Source: Planctomycetota bacterium
Lineage (GTDB): Bacteria; Planctomycetota; Planctomycetia; Pirellulales; Pirellulaceae
Assembly (NCBI GenBank): GCA_027622275.1
Contig: JAQBZB010000046.1
Coordinates: 1-41,110 of the forward strand
Length of the DNA stretch: 41,110 nt
Direction of reading: 5' to 3'
Below are positions 1 through 15,000 of this stretch, piece by piece. Numbering within the stretch: position 1 is the first letter of the stretch; every line of letters begins with the position of its first letter. Both the position numbers and the translations under genes were made by a program. A model generated the notes under the pieces. That model worked only from the letters and a program-made list of their open reading frames with translations. It was not told where the DNA came from and did no database searches.

Positions 1-1
1 C

Positions 2-3000
2 ACGACCGCTGCGGACACCATCACGGTTGCCAACAGCCAAGTGGTGATCAATGATCGGGCGCCCGTTGCCTTTACCGTTTTGCAGAACCTGACCGTTCAA
101 GGCCAAGCCGGTGATGACACAGTTTCGGTCACACCAATGGCGAACATCAACGTCACGGTCCAGGGTAACGACCCGACCGCCAGTGACACCGCTGTTGTGA
201 ACGTCACGGCACCCGTCACGTTTGCGCCGACGGGCATCGACGCGGCAACAGTGACCGTAACGGGTTTTGGCCCTGTGATGTTGCAAACCATCGAATCGGT
301 AACGCTCAGTGGTGACGGCGGCAATGACGGGCTAACGATCACCACGCCTGCCGGGGCCAACACGATCACGCTCACTCCGGGATCATCCGCCGATTCTGGC
401 GACGTTGTTGTCGGCACTTTGGTGCCGATGTCGTTTACCGGGCTGGGTACCGCCGGAAACTCGATCGTCATTAATGACCCGGACGGTGCACCCGGTAACG
501 ACACACTGATTTACCAAGGTACCGGCGACGACGATATGTTTGCCGTGACTGCGGCAAGCGTGGTTACGTTGAACAGCCAACTGCCGGTGAACGCGTCGGA
601 CATCGCCGCGGTTACGATGGCGGGTGGTGACGGCGCAGACACGTTCACGGTAAACGGCGGCACGGTATTGACCACCATCACCGCGCAAGGTGGCGGGGCG
701 TCGGACGCCGATGTACTCGACCTCGACGCGGCTGCGGCTGCTGTCGTCATCGATCTGGCAGCATCGACCGTGGCGGGATACGGTGCCACCGTAAACTACA
801 CCGGCATCTCGGTAATCGACGCCGCGGCGAATAGCCAAACGTTCCGCGTCGACGGTACGGGCGGAGCCGATACGCTTGTGGTGACCCCAGCAACCGCCAA
901 CAGCGGCCGCGTGCAAGCCAACGGCGCCGCGCCCATCATTGACTATAGCGCTGCCAGCGGCAATGCCATCACTGTGATGGGTGCGGGTGGCGACGATACC
1001 GTCGAAGTGGTCGGCGGAACTGCGGGAGAAACGTTTACGATCACCGGTACCAGCGTGGCCATCACAGGCGGACAAACCGTCAATCTGACGGCAGAGAACC
1101 TGCGCGTCGCGGGTGGAACGGGCAACGACATCTTCTCGGTTACGCCGCACGCAACCGTGCCCATCTTTGTCGATGGCGGAGATCCGATTGGTGGTATTCC
1201 GGGGGATCGATTGGATATCACCGCGGGAGCCGCGGCCACGTTCAACGCAGGCCCCGAGTCGGACGAAGGCAGTTTTCTCGTCACCGGCAGTCAATCTGTG
1301 AGTTACGACCACATCGAAACATTCGGCAGCATCAACGGGGGTGGCGCCGCGACGCTAACCATCAATGCCACCAACGCGGATAATGATATCACCGTCATCG
1401 GTACCGCGGCCGCCACGTTTACGGTCAGCATCGATGGCGGACCGGCGACCCCGTATGCCGGCTTTACGTCAGTCACGGTCAACGGCTTGGCGGGCGACGA
1501 TGATATTGATCTTGACCTGAATACGCTCAACTTGCCGATCGTGATAAACGGCGACATGCCAGCAGCCGATGTCGATACGGTGACCATCACCGGCGGGGCC
1601 GGTAACGACAGTCCCGTTTACGCGCCGGGTGCTTCGGTAACTGCCGCGCCAGCGGGACAGGCGGAAACGGGTACGTTCGATACGACGACGCTGACGACTC
1701 CGATCGATTTGAACGGCATCGAACAGGTCATCTACGATGGCGAAGGGGACAACGACACGTTGAGCGTACTCGCTCTGACGGGTGATCGCACGGCCACCTT
1801 CACTCCGGGCTCCACGAACGACGCCGGTACACTTGCCGTCGATTCGTTTGTACCGTTGCAATTCCAGAACCTGGGTGCCACCGGTACGTTGACATACGAC
1901 GATCCCGATGCTCCTGCGAACGATAGCTTTGTCTATCACGGCACCAGCAGCAACGACGCGTTTGGTTTGTCCGGAACGGCCATCATCACGCTGAATTCGC
2001 GGATTGCTGTGGACGTCGCCGGAGACACCGACAATCTGACACTGAGTGGGTTCGACGGTGATGATGTCTTCACCGTCGCGGGCGGACATGGCATTGCCAC
2101 GGTCAACCTGCAGGGCGGCGATCCTTCGGCTTCGGATGTGGCCATTCTGAACGGCGACAACACAAGCCTGGTGACGGTCACCCTGGGCGCTGCTCCACCG
2201 ACGGGGATCGACGCCACCATCATGGGCGGCGGCTTGGGGACGGTGAACCTGACCAGCGACGAGTTCCTGAACGTGGCCAACGCCGCGTTGGGCATCACGG
2301 TTCAGGGCGCGGCTTCGAACGATACGTTGGATGTGACGCCTTCCGCCGTGACGGATACGGCCGTGATTCAAGCGAACGGCGCGCATCCCGTCGTGACCGC
2401 GACCACAGCGGGCCCGTTGACGGTGGCAGGTGGTGCGGGCTCGGCCGACCAGTTGAATTACGTCGGCACAGACATCGTGGATTCGATCACACTTACCGAT
2501 ACGACGATTGCCCACACGGGCTTCAAAACGATCACGTACAATACGACATCGGAAGTGGTTCGCGTACTTGGTGGTCAGGGCAACGACGTCATTAACGCAA
2601 GTGCGGTGACGACGGTGCCCTTGAATCTGCTGGGCGGTGGCGGCAACGATACGATCACCGGCGGCGGTGTTGTGGACTTGATCGATGGCGGCGCCGGCAA
2701 CGATACGATCACCGGCGGTCTTGGCGCGGACAATATCTTCGCTGGTGCCGACTTCGATACGATCAACTGGACGACGGGCGACGGATCGGACATCGTGTCG
2801 GGCGATGGCGGGGGGGACGTGCTGAACTTCACAGCGGCCGGAGCTAACATTGCGGCATCGGCGTCCGGAGTTCGCGTGCAGCTAACCGACGGCGCCGCTC
2901 TCCTTAGCATCGACGATGTCGAGCAGTTCAACATCAATGGAAGCGCCGGCGCGGATACCGTAGCGATCAACAATCTTACTGGGACCGACGCCACGCTGGT

Positions 3001-6000
3001 TAATGTGAATGTCGTCGCAGGCGCCACCGATGTCGTCAACATTGCGGGCACGGCGGGTGCCGACAATGTTGCGATATCCGAAACGGACGGTCCTTTGGTG
3101 TCCGTGACGGGCTTGACCGCCGAGATTCGCATTAGTTCCGTGGACGCCGCCGATACGGTTGCCTTTGACGGTGATGACGGTCTCGATAATCTGCAGGTCA
3201 CTGGTTCGGCGGCTGCCGTGACCGTCGCCACGGCGACTAGTACCATCACCGGTGTGACAACGTCGATGATCACGTATGCTGATACTGAATCGCTGTCGGT
3301 CCTGGCAGGGTCGGCTACGAACGAACTGGCAGTCTCCGGGAACACAGCTTTCACGGTCAATCCTGGCGCTGTCGCGGACGAAGGCCAGATTCTGACGGCG
3401 ACGATTCCGATCAACTTTGACGGCTTCGGAACGGGCGACACGCTGGATCTCAACGACGCGGGAACGAACAGCATCACCGTCAACGGTACGGATATCGGCG
3501 ACACGATCACGGTCGCCGCCAACAGTGACATTCAGTTCGCAGGCCGAGCCACCATCCAGCGCACCGGTGGCACGACGACGGCAAACCTCAACGGTCTCGA
3601 TGGCGACGACAACCTGGTCGTCAACAGCGGTCACGCCTACACCACTGTGAATCTGGCGGGGGGAGATCCTTCGGCGTCCGACACCGCGACCTTAATCGGC
3701 AACGCTACCGCCGCGACGGCGACGATCGGTGTTACCACTCCCATCGTCATGGGTGCCGGATTAGGCACGGTGAATCTCTCCAGCGTCGAACTCGCTGACC
3801 TGCAGAACGCTGGTGGAGCCATCAACGTCAACGGCAGCGCGAGCGCCGATACGATTCGTGTTTCTCCAACCGGAGCCACGACCGCGACGATCCAGGCTGA
3901 TAATTTCCCGCTAGTCTTGAACACGACCAACACGGCTGCCTTGACGATTAACGAAAACACGGCCGGTGACGGCGACCTGTTGTCCGTGAGCCTCACAGCT
4001 GCCAACGAGACCGTAACCGTGAACGCTGCCACCGGCGTGGTACAAGTCACAGTCGGTCCTACTCTCAAGACGGTGAACTTCGCCACGGCGAATATCGAGG
4101 CCTTAGAAGTGATTGGTGGCGCGGGCAATGATACCTTCAACACCACCGGATCGACCACGATACCAGTATTCATCGACGGTGCAGATCCGATTGGCAGCGC
4201 GCCGGGCGATACGCTGGCCATCGCGGCAGCAAGTCCAACCGTGAATGCCGGCCCAGAAAACGATGCGGGCAGCGTGGTCACCACTGGAGTTCAACCGATC
4301 AGCTACGATCATATCGAAACACTGCTGCTGACGGGCGGCGGCACCGGGACCATCAACGGTACTAACGGCCCTGACGCGATCACGATCATTGCTCGCGATA
4401 ACAGCTACCCGGGATTGGCAACGAATGCTACTCCCGGTGTCAACGACTTCACGGTGTCGGTGAATGATGGAGCGGAGATCCTGTTTGCCGATATGCCGAT
4501 TCTGAACGTCAACGCGCTGTCCGGCAGTGACGAGATCGCGGTCCAAGCTCCGGCACCCAACAACGCCGCCTGGGGCGTGAATTTGAACATCGACGGTGGT
4601 CTGCCGACAGGTAGTGACAAAGTGATCTTTGGAACTCCGGGCACCGCCGATACGGCTGAATACACACCGACAGGTGCGGACGGTGGTAACTTTAATATCA
4701 CCAACCTGAACTCGATGAACACGTTCACTCAGATCGAGCACTTCGTCTATGATGGCGAAGGCGGCAACGATAGCCTGACGGTCTTCGGTGATGCTGGCGG
4801 CGGAGCCGTTGCTGAGACGATTGTCCACACGCTGGGAGATGCCATCGACGAAGGAAGCGTGCGGATCAACAGTCTGTTGGCGATCGATTACCAGAATTTG
4901 GGCGCAACCGGAACGCTGACCGCCGATGGAAACGCTGGAACCGATGCACTGATCGTCAACGGCACCAGTGGTAACGACACGCTTGCCATCAACCGCACTG
5001 CAGGCACCGTCACCCGTGGCATCACGACAACCGTTGTCGACATCGAATCGCTCTCGGTCGCGACCGGTCTTGGTAACGACACGGTGACCGTCACCGGCAC
5101 GGGTGGTCCGACGCTGTCGATCGATGGCGGCGGTTCCACGACCGATACCATTAACTTCACCAGCGGCGTTGCGGCGGCCAGCTTTGCGGTAACCGGTCCG
5201 TCCAACATCCAGATGCTGACAATGGACGGTTCGGCAGCCCAAGTCAGCGGCTTCGAGGGTATCACGCTGGATGCCGGCGCTGGTGGGACAGCGGATAGCT
5301 TTGCCGCCACCACCGGGGCCGCCGAAAGCATTGCCTTTATCGGCGACGCGGCCAATCCCGATGATGCAACGCTGTTAATCGACGGTTTCGCACCCATCAC
5401 GCTGAACAACTTCACGGCTGCTTCGACCGTCACGCTCGACGGAGGCGATGGCGATGACCAATTCGAAGTCGCTCCCAACGCCGCGGTCAACTTCGCCACG
5501 GTAACGGTTAATGCCGGCACGCCCGCACTCGACGGCTTGACCGTTACCGGACGCACCGCAGCTGACATGTTTGTTTATACGCCCAGCGCAACCACGGCGA
5601 CGGATGGGGCGGTGACGGTGAATGCCGTGACCGTGAACTTCACCGGAGCCGAGTCAGTCACGCTGGCCGGTCTAGGCGGGACGGACCAACTGACGGCGAA
5701 CGAGCCGACGGCGGCTAACAACGATACTGTCCTGTTTACGCCGGGTGTGGGTGACGTGGGCACGCTGCAATTCAACAACAGCAGCCCGGTCAGCTTCACC
5801 AGCATCGAAACTCGCATCATCGCCACAGGGACCGGAACGGACGCACTAAACGTGACGGGAACCGAAGTCAACGACACAGTCGCGATTGTCGGCGGCGCGG
5901 GCAGCAGCACGATCACCCTCAATGGCGAGACGACGACCTACACACATGACACGACCGCCGCCGATAGCCTCTCGATCGACACCGGCAATGGCGACGATCA

Positions 6001-9000
6001 AATCACGGTCACACCAGGAACGGGAATCACCGTCAATGTTGCTGGTAGCAACCCTTCGGCTTCGGATCTACTCACGATTGTCACCGGTGGCACGGCGACG
6101 ACCGTGACCGAGACGAGCGTTACGGTCACAGGCAACTCACCGGTCAACCACACCGGCATCGAGCATGTGACTTTGGCAGGCAGCCCGGCCAGCGTCACGC
6201 TGCAGGGTGGCGCGGCCAACGATGTGATTGCGATCACTCCACCAACATCGACCGCCCAGATAAATTCTGGCGCCACGATTAACTTTGCGGGTTCGACGGC
6301 CGTGACCGTTGACGGTCAGGGCGGAACGGAAGACCTGGCAGTCGTCCACGGTAACGCGGCAAACAATGTGATCGCCATTGACCGCACCGCTGGAACTGTC
6401 GTCGCCAGCGGCATCACGACGACAATTGGCGCTGCCAGCGAACTGCTTTCGATAGAAGCGGGACTGGGTAACGACGTCGTGACGGTGACTGGTACGGGCG
6501 GCCCGGCCTTAACGATTGACGGTGGCGACTCGTCGACCGACTCGGTTACTTTCACGAGTGCAGCCGCGGCAGCCGCGTTCCTCGTGACGGAAGGTCCAAC
6601 CAACAACAGCAGTGTGGTGACAATGGACGGCTCGGCAGCCCAGCTGAGCGGCGTCGAAGCGGTTACTTTGGACGCCGGTACTGGAGCGGGCGCGGACAGT
6701 CTGACCGCATCAGGCACCGCCGACACCAACAGCATTACCTTTACTGGCGACGCGGCGAATCCAGACGATGCCGTGCTGTGGTTCGATGCCTTCGCGCCAC
6801 TGACTTTGAACAACTTCACGGCTGCGTCGACGGTCAACCTTAACGGCGGGCCTGGTGACGACGTGATCGAAGTGGCTCCCAACGCGGCGGCCAACTTCGC
6901 CACGATCACGGTCAATGCCGGCGCTCCGTCGGCCTCTGATATCGTGACCGTTACAGGCACGACGGCGGCTGACGCCTTTGCCTACACGCCCAACGCCACC
7001 ATCGCTGCCGACGGTGCCGTAACGATGAATGCCGTGACCGTTAACTTCACGGGTGCCGAATCAGTCAATCTTGCTGGGCTGGCAGGCGCGGACTCGCTGA
7101 CCGCGAACGAGCCCACGGCGGGCAACAACGACACAGTTGTGTTCACGCCCGGCGCGGGTGACGACGGATCGCTGCGGTTCAACGATAGCAGCCCAGTTAG
7201 CTTTACCAGCATCGAGACGCGCACGTTAGCAACTGGCACCGGTACGGATGCACTTAACGTGACGGGAACCGAGGGTAACGACGTTGTCGCGATTACCGGT
7301 GGTGCCGGTACGACGTCGCTGGTCGTCAATGGCGAGACAACGACCTTTACACACGACACGACTGCGGCCGACAGCCTCTCGATCGATACCGGGAACGGCG
7401 ATGATCAGATTACCGTCACACCAGGGACCGGAATTACGGTCAATGTTGCAGGAAGCAACCCGTCGGCATCTGATCTGCTTACGGTGGTCACGGGTGGAAC
7501 GGCAACGACGGTTACGGAGACGAGTGTCACCGTAACGGGCAACTCGCCTGTGAATCATACGGGAATCGAGCACATCGCTTTGACGGGCAACCCGGCGATC
7601 GTCACTTTGCAGGGTGGCGCAGCTAACGATGTGATCGCAATCACTCCGCCAACATCAACCGCCCAGATCAATTCCGGCCCGATGATCGATTTCACGGGTG
7701 CGACCGCAGTCACCATTGATGGACAAGGCGGCACGGAAGATTTAGCAGTCGTCAACGGTAACGCGGCGAACAACACGATCGCCATTGACCGCACGGCTGG
7801 AACCGTCGTTGCCAGCGGTATCACAACAACCATCGCCGCTGCTAGTGAGCTGCTCTCGATAGAAGCCGGTCTGGGTAATGATATGGTAACAGTTACCGGT
7901 ACTGGTGGCCCCGCCTTGTCGATCGACGGTGGCGGCTCTTCGTCCGATTCGGTTACGTTTACGAGCGCTGCCGCGGCGGCCGTATTTATCGTGACTCCAG
8001 GTCCAACCAACAACAGCAGTGTCGTGACGATGGACGGCTCGGCCGCTCAGGTGTCGGGGACCGAGGCCGTGACTTTGGATGCTGGAGGCGGAGGGGCTGC
8101 GGACAGCCTCACCGCGTCAGGCAAAGCCGATGCCAACAACATTACGTTTACCGGTAACGCGGCGAATCCCGACGATGCCGTGCTGTGGTTCGACGCGTTT
8201 GCGCCGCTGACATTGAACAACTTTACGGCTGCTTCGACGGTCGTGCTTAACGGCGGCCCTGGCGATGATGTGATCGAAGTGGCTCCCAACGCGGCAGTCA
8301 ACTTCGCCACGATCACCGTCAACGCGGGAGCTCCGTCGGCCTCCGATACGGTGACCTTCACCGGCACGGCGGCGGCCGACGCCTTCTCCTATACGCCCAA
8401 CGCCACCACAGCGGCAGACGGGTCGGTCACCGTGAACGCCGTCACGGTGAACTACACCGGAGCCGAGGCGATCAATCTGGCCGGTCTATCGGGAAGCGAT
8501 TCGCTGACCGCCAACGAGCCCGTGGCGGGCAACAACGATACGGTCGCGTTCACGCCGGGCGCGGGCGACGACGGTGCGTTGCGGTTTAACGCCAGCAGCC
8601 CCGTCAGCTTTACCAGCTTCGAGACTCGCACGTTGGCAACCGGCACGGGGACAGATGCCCTCAACGTGACGGGAACCGAGTCTAACGACATCGTTGCGAT
8701 CGTCGGCGGTGCAGGCTCGACAACCATAGTGATCAATGGAGAGACAACCACATACACCCACGATACGACGGTGGCCGACAGCCTGTCGATCGATACGGGC
8801 AACGGCGATGACCAGATTTCCGTCACGCCAGGGACCGGCATAACCATGCAAATCGACGCCAGTAACCCGAGCGCTTCCGACAGCCTGACTTTCAATGCCC
8901 AGGGGGCGGCGACCACTCTGGATCTGGCCACGGCAACAATCACCGAAACTGGCCTGGGTGCGGTCGGCTTTACAGGTGTGGAAACCGTCCACGCGACCAT

Positions 9001-12000
9001 GGGTACTAGTGACTTGACGTTCACTGGCACCACCGGTGATGACGATGTCAGAGTGACGATTCTCAACGTCAATGCGGGCGTCGTGCGGGCCAACGATATG
9101 TCGCCCACGGTGAACTACACCAACACCGACGGCACTCCGACAACCTTCGACTTAGGAGACGCCACCGACGAGGACACCTTGATCGTCGTCGGTGATGCTC
9201 TTGGGCAGACATTCGACATCAACGCCTCAGATGTTGATCCACTTACGGTTCCCAACACGATGCCAGCCCGGATGGTGGCAGCGAGGACCGTCGCTGTGTT
9301 GACCAGCACGCTGGCGGCCAACGGTGCGGTGAACTGGACCGCTGACGGCATCGAATCACTGGAAGTCCACGGGCTCGAGGGAACAGACATCTTTAACGTA
9401 ACACCTCGACCGACCGCAACAGCGCCTCCCGTCCCAATCTTTATTGACGGTGGCGACCCGATCGGCAAGAACGTCGGCGACCGCATAAGCGTTAATGGCT
9501 TGATGACGGCTGTCCAGTTCCTGGCTGGCCCCGAGACCGACGAGGGCGGCTTTGTCATTATGGATCACGAGCGGATCAGCTTCGACCATATCGAGGAAGT
9601 CAGTGTGGTCGGAGCCTCCAAGGCTCTGGTTGTTGGTGACAACACAGATGATGAACTGAGCGTCATCGCTCGCACTGCTCAGGCTAATCCGCCAAAATAT
9701 GTGGGTGCGGACGGCGTGCAAGACTTCACCACTTCGATGAACAACTCGCCGGAGATTCTCTGGCTGGACACGGCTCAAGTCTATCTCGACGGCCTCAACG
9801 GCGACGACGACTTCACAATTCGCGCGCCAGCGCCCAATGGCGTCAACTGGAATGTGCAGGCCTATGTGGCTGGTGGTCCTCCTTCAGCACCCGAGAATGG
9901 CGATCGGCTGCGTGTGGAGACTCCGGGCAGCAACGACGCGGTGAGCTATCAGCCTACGGGTCCCGATTCAGGCATTTTGAGTTTGACGAACGTGACGGCA
10001 ACCATCCACGTCGGATCATTTGCCCTCGACTGCGACAGCAACGGCATACCCGAGTATCTCTCATCTCCTGGTGGTGTAGAAACGCTGTTGTACGATGGCA
10101 TCAGCGGCGAGGGCTCGTTTACCGGAATCGGATCGGGCCAAGGTGCGACGACAGCGTACACCGATAACCTGACCATTCGCGGGAACGGGTTTGCACAAGC
10201 CTTGGCGGACGAGCGTTTCGTCCACACGCCAGGCGACGGCCCGGATGCCGGGCGAGTTGACGTAGTTGATACGACCAACAACCAGACGATGCTGGCACTG
10301 CAGTACAGCCACCTGGGGTTGAATGCCGTGGTGACGTTCGACGGCCAAACTGGCAACGACACACTGGTAGTCGAAGGAACGTCGAATGGCGATACGTTGG
10401 ATGTGCTCTTCACGGCGTCGAACGTCATTGACGTCGATCTAACGAGTTCGCTGGGCACGCACGTCGACATTCGCAGTGCTGCGATTGAGAATTTTGAGAT
10501 TGATGGCGGTGCTGGCGACGACCAGCTGAACGTCCGCGGCGCCTTGGACGCCACCGGGACTTTCTCGGTCCGCGGGGGAGAACCCGGCGTGGGGAGTGAC
10601 ACGTTGCACCTGTTTGCCACTCCAGGCGCGACGAACACGATCACGATCCTTCCCGACGCCCTTAACAGTCACGACCAAGACGTGACTGGGTTGGGATCTG
10701 CTACCGCGAACGTCTCTGGCATGGAACAGATTACGGTGGCGGGCGAAGGTGGTAACGACACTCTGACCATCGATCCCGGTGCTGGAGACAATGCGGTGGT
10801 GATCCGCCGTGGAAACACACTGGATACCAACCCCGACCCAGCGACGACGACACTCGCCAGCGCGGATCTTGTCACTTCAGACAGTCTGCCGGACATCGAG
10901 TTCGCGGCGTTTGACGTCTTCGCCGTCGACACGAGCGTCGCATCGCCGAGTGGGAGCGACGTCGTGACATTCCATACACGGTGGCTGGCGGGCGCAAGTA
11001 ACGGAAATTACCGCATGATCGCGGACGCGACAGATCTGCTCGTCATTGAAGGTGTGGAGGGCGCAACCGACACGTTTACAGTCACGGACCCTGGGGCAGG
11101 TTCTGTGGCCGTGATGCAGACCGAGGGCACGAACGTGACTGTCACCGAAACTTCCGGGTCCCTGGATCGTGTCGTCGTGCGCGGCTTAAGCGGCACGGAC
11201 GTCTTCAACGTCACTCCGGGTGCCGACGCGGTTGTGGCGATCGAAGCGGGAGAACCGATTGACGCTGATACGCTGAACGTCACCGTGGCCGGTAACGTGA
11301 GAATCGCTCAAGGTGAGAACTCCAGAACCGGCGTGATCGACGACCCGGCCGCCGTTCCCACGTTCCAGGATATTGAGTTCACGGACTTGCAGTCCGTGAA
11401 TTTCACAGCGACAGGCGCAGGCACTCTAACAGTCCGAGCGACAGACGATGCGGACAACATCGCGGTCGGGCCCACAACCACCGCCAACGAAGCCCGTGTT
11501 TGGGTGAACGATGGTAGTGTCATCACGGCCAACGCTGGCGGCGTCACCAATAACCTTGGTACCGTTGTGTTAGAGGGCCGATTTGGCGACGACAGCTTCT
11601 CGATCACGCCCATCAATAACGTCGCGATCACAGCCCAGGGCATGGACCCTAGCGCCTCGGATCACGCAGTGGTAAACGGCACAATAGCACAAGACACGAT
11701 CGACTATGCTCCCACCGCTGATGGCGGCACGGTGCAAGTGAATGCGCTAGGCTTGGTGACATTACAGACGATCGAAACTGTGACGGTTAATGGTCGCGGC
11801 GGCAATGACACGCTGGACCTCAACACACCCGCCACAGCTAACACGATCAACCTGAAACCCGGTTCGACAATTGACTCAGGTTTGCTGCAGGTCGACTCCC
11901 TAGTGCCGCTGAACTTTACCGGACTGGGTGCAACGGGCAACTTGAGGATCACCGATGGAGGTGGCACTGACACGCTGGTCTACGAAGGAACTACGGGAAG

Positions 12001-15000
12001 TGATACCTTCACCATGCCTCACGCCGCGCCTCCCGCGTTAAGCACGGGCAGCGTTGCCATGAACAGCCAGATCGCCGTTGGTACGGTGGGCGTAGAAGGA
12101 TATCGCCTGGTCGGAAACTCGGGCGACGACAACTTCAATATCACGGCACCAGCAACTGCTTCGGTGGCGAACATCCAAGTCGATGGCGACGATCCAGGCA
12201 GCAGCGATACCCTGACGGTCACCAGCAGTGCGGCGACGACGGTCAACTTGGGCAGCTCGACGGTCACTCAGACCGGTTTTGCCACCGTGACTTACTCGGG
12301 CGTAGAAGCTCTTGGCGTGGTTGCTGGTGGGAACGCACTTACCGTTAACGCAACCGCTGGTGATGACGTGCTGAACGTGACACCGCTGACCGCCAACAGC
12401 GGTGTTCTCCAGGTCGACAGCCTGGATCCGGCCGTCAACTACTCAGGCGTAGCGGCGAATGCCATTTCGGTCGACACCCTGGGTGGTGAAGATCAATTAG
12501 TTGCAAACGGAACGAGCGGCGTGGACGCGTTCACGGCCAGCGATACAGCGGTGATGGTTTCTGGCCAGACGCTCAATATCCTGAACACGAACACCGAGTC
12601 GATCAGGCTCGAAGGCGGCGATGGCAACGACGGCTTCACGGTGACCCCATCGGCAACGGTCCCAATCTCGGTGCTGGGTGGCGATCCGATCGGTACAACG
12701 GGTGACACGCTGACCATCGCAGGTGCGACGGGACGCGCTGTTGCTTTCACTCCTGGCCCGGAATCGGACGAAGGTAGCTTCGAGTTCACCGATGCACCCG
12801 CGTCTCAGCCGGTTAGCTTCGATCAGATCGAGGCGGCTGCAGTGAACGGCGGCGCCGGTACTGCGGCAACCGTCAATGGCACCAACGCGGACAACGACAT
12901 CACTGTCATTGGTACTGGCACGGATGACTTTACAGTCAGCGTCGATGGCGGTCCGGCAGTTCAGTTCAACAACACTCCGTCGCTAACGGTTAACGCCTTG
13001 AGTGGCGACGATGACATCGATGTAGACGTCGAAGCCGGCTTGTCCCTGACAACCTTCAACGTCGATGGTGGTCTGTCGACCGCGGATGGTGGCGACAGGC
13101 TGACGGTCAGTGGTGCGACTGGCCCCGACGGAGCCACATGGACACCTTCGACCGGCGCGATGGTCGTGTTGGCACAAACGATTTCCCTCGGACTTCCAGC
13201 CGCGAATTCCATCGAGAACTTGGTTTACGATGGCGAAGGGCAAAATGAAGTACTCACGATCGTGGGTAACGCTTCCGACAACACATTCACACACACTCCT
13301 GCCGCTGCGGACGACGCTGGCCAGGTGCTTGTCGATACTCAGTTGGCAATTAGCTATGTCAGCTTGGGAACCACCGGTTCGGTCGCGATCACAGGCGGGG
13401 GCAACTCGACGGTCACCGGCGACACAATTATTGCGCAAGGCACAGCCGGCAGCGACACGTTTGGCGTGGCAGGTGTGGCGATCATCACGCACAACAGCCA
13501 CGTCAATCTCACCAGCACAACCGTGGAAAATTACCGATTGCAAGGCTATAGCGGAGACGATGTGTTCAACATCACGGCGGTCGCAGGGATTGCCATCTTG
13601 ACCGAAGGTGACGATCCAGGTGCGAGCGATGTGCTGAACTTCACCAGCAGCGTGGCGACGACTTTGGATCTACCCACCAGCACGTTGATACAGGCTGGGT
13701 TGGGTAACGTTTCGTATGCCGGTGTCGAGACCGTCAACGTGGATGGCACGGCGGCCAATAACTTCGATCTGCTGGTCCGCGGCGGGGCCGTGGCCGATGC
13801 CTTCGACGTGACTCCGACGGCAACGAATGATGGCCGTCTGCGAGCCAATGATGTGGCGCCTCTGGTCAACTTTAACAATACCGGCACCCTGACGATTGAC
13901 CCTCGCGAAGGTAACGACTCGATCACCGTGAACGGAGGCGTGGGGGCGGACACGGTCAATATCACGGACACGGCCATTGATATCACCACGCCGGCGTTGC
14001 AAGCGATTACTTACAACACGGCGAATACCGAGTCGCTAGTCTTCCTTGGCGGCATAGGTTCCGACACGGTCAACGTGGCAACTGGCGTCACGACACCACT
14101 GTTCATCGATAGCGGTTTGCCAGTTGAAGGTGATCCGGGTGTACCGTCGGGCGATACGGTGAACGTCATTGCGACGGATAACGCTCGTATTACGCAGGGC
14201 CTGCCGTCGACATCGGGCGTGATCGACGGCCTGACTGGCGCGGCCGATATCAGCTATGCAAACACTCAATACATTGGCATTACGTCGACAACCGCGAGCA
14301 GCACGCTGACGGTGCGAGCGACGGATGCGGCGGATAATATTGCCGTCGGGCCGACGGCAACGGCTAATGAAGCAAGCGTCTGGGTCAACGACGGTACGGT
14401 CATTACTGCGAATTCAGGTGGTGCGAACACGAACTTTGGAACCGTGGTGGCGCAGGGCCGCTTCGGCGATGACCTGTTCTCCATCACACCAGTGGTCGGT
14501 GTCGCCATCACGGCCCAGGGTGCCGACCCAAGTGCTTCGGATCATGCGGTCGTGCACGGCACGTCGGCCGGTCATGTGATGACCTACACCCCGGATTCAT
14601 TGGATGCCAGCGATGTGGGCCAAGGTACCGTGCTGTTAGCGGGGCATGGTCTGGTGACGCTAGAAACCATGGAATCGCTGACGATTGACGGAGTCGGCGG
14701 CGGCGATGCCCTGGTCGTCGTAGGCTCGGCGGCCCGCGACAATCGCTTTATCCACGTGCCCGGCGACCAACGCGACAAGGGCACAGTTGAGACCTCCAAC
14801 GGTATTAACGCTCTATTGCGAATGAGTTACGAGAACCTCGGCACCAGCGGGTCGATCGAAGTTGACGGTGTGAGTGGCGATAACACGCTGGCAGCGTCTG
14901 GAACCGCCGGTGGAGATCTGATCAATGTTTCGTTTACGAGCCAAAATGAAATCCTCGTGGAAGTCACGAGTGGCGTTGGCGACTACATTCCGCTGTCCAG

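Noticed and set aside
4985-8847. CRISPR-like regular repeats
   Set aside because: The repeats are long, coding, in frame and without short spacers.
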